A DNA stretch of 33,754 bases from Cercozoa sp. M6MM (lineage: Eukaryota > Endomyxa: Ascetosporea), in assembly GCA_040357565.1 (NCBI GenBank), contig JBDODJ010000122.1; one strand, written 5' to 3'. Every line of letters starts with the position of its first letter. Position 1 is the stretch's first letter. The notes beneath the pieces were generated by a model. The model was not told the origin of the DNA. It saw only the letters and a program-made list of their open reading frames with translations, and made no database searches. The position numbers were made by a program, and so were the translations under genes. This document shows, in pieces, positions 30,651-33,754 of the stretch.

Positions 30651-32437
30651 ATGTTTGAGAGCGATAGTGATGAGGTCGTCAAAGCCCCAACAGGTGACTT
30701 CCATTGAATTGCTTTGCTGCATGTTGCATCGCTCTACTCACAAAAGGCGCAGAGAGGTTATTGTATCTTTGGGTTTTCAGATGTGAAAGAGGACAAGAAA
30801 TCCGCCGAAGAAGCAGCGCGAGAGACTTCGACCAAAGGGTTGTTACCGAAGCTCAGTTTCGGGTCAGTTGCCCGCGATGAGCATTTGCCGCAAGGCGCGT
30901 TGCCGATACCTCGACTCGACGAGTTAGCACTGCGTGCGCTCGCAAGCACGTTTCACGAAGCTCCAGGTCTCATTGCCACTATCTATTTGGCTCGCTCGGT
31001 CTCTCTGTGGGAAGTGCGGTTTTTGGGACAGTGATCGACTTTGTGGGCGAGAAGTACGCGGCCTCGCTGGCCGAGATGCTGTCCGATGAAGTGCTTGAAC
31101 AGTGCATGATCGCAGACAACCTGCTACGAATCTGTACACACGTGCATCACGACAGGTTCTACAAGAGACTGCTCGAGTATTGGCAACCGACTCGTGTGTA
31201 CGAACTAAGCGACTTTGGCGACTCGCATAAACGCGCCTTTTGCGAGCTGTACGCGAATCACTTGATCTCCGATTTCTCGGCCCGAACGGCAGACGACTTT
31301 CTCGAAAAACCGCTCATCATCGACCGACGTCGACCGGTCCGAGTGGAGGAAGAACAACTGGCGGCAGAAAAGGCCGACAATGCGAACCAAGAGGCCTTTC
31401 GTTTCATGGAGCGGTTCATGAAAGGCGCGGCTCATCGGATCTTTGAGCTGCGAATCGCTGCAGTGCCGGCGAAACTGCCGCTGCGACGACTGTTGAAGCA
31501 CTTGCGGTGGGTGCACCATTTGTCGCTCACCTTCCTGCCACGCAACGTGAGTTTCGAGACGCACAGCAAAGAATACGGAGTCACGATGCGAGAGGTCAAG
31601 GAGCTCGCAAAGGCGCTTCGACAAATGCCGTCGCTAGCGAGTCTGGCCGTCAATGAGTCCGGGGTACTTTTCTCTGCACAATGCGTGTCTATTTAGTCTT
31701 CATGTTGAGAGGAGAGGTGCTTTAAACTCAGTTGACTGACACGATGCTGTCGGTGTTGATCGAGGAGGGTTTGTCGAAATCAAACACGCTGACCAAACTC
31801 GAGGTACAGTAAGTTCAGTTAGTTTTCACTAAATTTATTTAGCACAGGACAAATGATCATTATGCATGAAAACAGTTGAGCTGGAATCGTTTGACATCGG
31901 CCAGTTGGAAGAAGCTCGGTGAGTGGCTCAAGCACCGGCCTGTTCTGACGAAACTCGTTCTCAAATACAACCGGCTTGAGTAAGTTTCACTCAGCTATAC
32001 TGCAAGTTGCGAGTTATTGTATACGCAGAGACGAAGGAATAGACGACTTCTTGGTCTCGCTGTCGTCCAACGGAGTTCTAGAGTGCCTGGACGTCACCTT
32101 CAACCCGGGCATCAGCAAGCACGGCGAGCAGCAACTCGAGAACGAGATCGAGAAACTCGTGGAATTCGGCATCTTTCGCAACGGCTTTCGTCTGTGTCTC
32201 GGCTCCTACGGCGACGACTACGTGGTCGACTTTAAGCCCTCCGAGTCTGCCGACAGTGCACTGTTGTATCAACGCATGCGACGCGAACAAGAGTGGTTCA
32301 AGCGCAACGTCGAAGTCGCCCTGCGAATGCACAAGCCGGGTCCTGTTGATCAACTGTCTGTGCTCGACAGCAACACTAGCGCCTTGCAGAAAGTCAGCGA
32401 GCTCGAGTCTGAAGAACTTGAAGAGCGACCGAACTGA
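30651..32437 (+). CDS. DRC5/TCTE1-like dynein regulatory complex leucine-rich-repeat protein
   Basis: Six exons join in frame: 30651-30693, 30781-30966, 31032-31663, 31732-31803, 31876-31979 and 32029-32437; 481 residues. The N-terminal half has the TCTE1-type helical blocks: DELALRALASTFHEAPG, LLRICTHVHHDRFYKRLLEY and YELSDFGDSHKRAFCELY, the last matching the family 'VSxYGDSWKRxFFE' motif. Leucine-rich repeats follow (LKHLRWVHHLSLTFLP; LAKALRQMPSLASLAVNESG; LTDTMLSVLIEEGL; LSWNRLTSASWKKLGEWL; LVLKYNRLEDEGIDDFL; NGVLECLDVTFNPGI), ending in a coiled, charged tail. DRC5 is a nexin-link subunit that regulates axonemal dynein. This therefore indicates that the organism builds motile cilia or flagella. 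The RAD-type LRR spacing alone could fit NLR or RanGAP-like proteins, but the N-terminal match favours DRC5. Confidence 0.8.
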
Positions 32438-32959
32438 AAAAGTGTGCTCAAACTGGAATGAAACTCAGCTCATGTGGCGTGAGTTCGGCATCTCCAGGCA
32501 CCCTCAGTCGCATAAATTTAAATCGAATTTGGATTACAACTGACAGAAACTGCGGCCCAAATCCAGTGAGTCTAAATTTACTAAGAAACCGCCTCTACAA
32601 ATCAAACCTGCTAACTTAGTTGTGCTGACCAAACACACTATCTTTTTTGGATCAAGGTTTTCGGCTCAAAAATTGGGCCGCCCGAAAGGGGTGGGTTCCC
32701 GAAACCGGCTATGCTGGACCTCTGTACCAGTCGTACTGCGCCAGCACCCTTAGCTACACGATATCAAACGATGTCGTTCCCTTGTACCGTCGCAGTCAGG
32801 ATGTGGCCATCCACGCCAACTCCTTCAAGCAGTTTTACCTAACTTACTGCCAGCCAGTGTGCGGTGGGTGCTTGCATTCCGTCCGGAGCAGTTCGATTGA
32901 TGAAATTGATTGATTCTTACGTTAATCAGATACGAACATGAATAAAACGCGGAATGAAA
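32438..32959. other. Intergenic between convergent genes
   Basis: An open frame at 32647-32913 (ending SSSIDEID) has no recognisable family and no splice context. It is probably non-coding 3' flank; the 3' UTRs of the DRC5-like and SH3 genes must lie here. Confidence 0.35.
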
Positions 32960-33728
32960 TCAAACTGAAATAAAAACAACTGGACGCCGAGCGACGGAAA
33001 CAACGCAAGACTGCAGAGTCAGCGTTGTCGTTGGCGCTGCTGCGAGGGTCGCACCAGTCGCAGCGACGCACTGCGTCCGCGACTCGGCACTTCCGACAGG
33101 AGCGACCTTCCTGTAAGACACCATACTCGCATCAGTGGCATCCCGCTGATCCAAGAGGCACACGCAAGTACCAACACTGTCCGATGAGTTGCTGCTGTCC
33201 TTTCTGTCCACACACACACGAATACAAACTACATATATATATATATATGTGTGTGTGTGTATACTTTTATCTACATATATATTGGATATCTACATAGATA
33301 TACAAGCACATGGACAAGAGAATCCCCTACTGCGAGGAGAAGACAGTGGAGATACTGGTGCGCACAGAGCTGCTGTCGCCGGCGACACTCTGCACGTGTA
33401 GGTACAGGTACAGGTAGTACACATAGTACAGGTAGACATAGTACAGGTACAAGTATTACAGGTACAAGTAGTACAGGTACAAGTACATGTACAGATAGGA
33501 CAGGCAGGGGGACAGCAGGTACCTTGAGTCGCAGTGTCGGCACGCGTCGGATGCGCGAGGAGGCAGAGGAAGAGGCAGAGGAAGAGGCAGAGGAGGCAGA
33601 GGAAGAGGAGGAGGCCTCGAGGTTGGCACGCCGACTGAGACGCAGCGTGACACTGCCGCTGCGCGTGGTCTGCAGCGACGCCTCCTCCTGCCCGAGGATG
33701 GACTCGAGGTAACTCGTGGGTGCCCAAC
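32960..33728 (-). CDS. SH3-domain protein, 3' part only (gene continues past right edge)
   Basis: The exon at 33523-33728 begins in phase 1 and reads (G)WAPTSYLESILGQE, the end of an SH3 domain (the 'GWxPxSYLE' fifth strand as in p47phox- and SH3PXD2-type SH3 domains). A Ser/Arg-rich linker follows (SGSVTLRLSRR and a Ser/Ala repeat coded by CCTCTT units), ending RIRRVPTLRLK at a GTACC donor. In-frame exons at 33331-33389 and 32960-33110 complete the tail, with TGA at 32960-32962. An alternative frame of the last exon (GRSLLSEVPSRGRSASLRLV) stops earlier near 33020 and cannot be excluded. The bulk of the SH3 domain and any upstream domains lie beyond the window. Confidence 0.55.
33399..33496. 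repeat. GTACAGGTA-type array in intron
   Basis: Interspersed ACAGGTA/GTACAGGTAGTACA units fill the SH3-gene intron 33390-33522. On the sense strand they read TACCTGTAC, again multiplying GTACC sites. Confidence 0.85.
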
Positions 33729-33754
33729 CTGTCCAAACATACAGACGTACGGTA

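Overview
The window is nuclear DNA from an intron-rich eukaryote with a moderately GC-rich coding fraction, most likely a free-living, flagellate-forming unicellular lineage. Evidence for this is the density of short spliceosomal introns (about 50-150 bp), the many microsatellites, two assembly gaps (N runs), a dynein regulatory complex gene that implies a motile cilium, and a gene mix (class C receptor ectodomain, TTD14-type P-loop protein, Sec1/Munc18, BuGZ, SH3 protein) typical of opisthokont-grade or other complex protists. I cannot fix the genus. No prokaryotic operon, tRNA, rRNA, CRISPR array or intact transposon was seen.

Layout, left to right. 45-1806 (-): extracellular ligand-binding part of a class C GPCR or related receptor, cut by the left edge. 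2216-4140 (+): BuGZ/ZNF207-like two-zinc-finger protein, complete in 7 exons. 4141-7846: gene-poor stretch with one hypothetical coding block (6336-6764) and a dispersed repeat pair. 7847-11237 (-): TTD14/AAA_28-type P-loop protein, 22 exons reconstructed in frame. 11521-13848 (+): DEDDy 3'-5' exonuclease of the EXD3/MUT-7 type. 14054-15324 (+): eight-exon gene for a 204-residue protein resembling the Hcp tube/effector domain of bacterial type VI secretion. 15709-16276 (-): universal stress protein. 16763-21385 (-): Sec1/Munc18 SNARE regulator. 21766-23930 (+): protein combining a RING-like finger with a CDCA7-type 4CXXC_R1 zinc finger. 24483-25641 (+): LisH-like acidic nuclear-type protein. 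26063-about 30439 (+): large F-box-like protein with an unrecognised body. 30651-32437 (+): DRC5/TCTE1 leucine-rich-repeat protein of the axonemal nexin link. 32960-33728 (-): 3' part of an SH3-domain gene that continues past the right edge.

The genes are functionally unrelated housekeeping or signalling genes packed closely. Three pairs are divergent with compact shared upstream regions (1807-2215, 11238-11520, 21386-21765). Introns carry nearly all the low-complexity DNA: TA tracts, C-rich TTTACCCC-type arrays, TTTA, CA, GGTACA and pyrimidine minisatellites.

Most interesting are the intron-containing Hcp-like gene, the RING plus 4CXXC_R1 architecture, and a 5' splice-site preference for GTAC rather than the usual GTRAGT. 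Exon models come from reading frame continuity and GT-AG signals by eye; no transcript data or database search was available. Family names rest on recalled family signatures.
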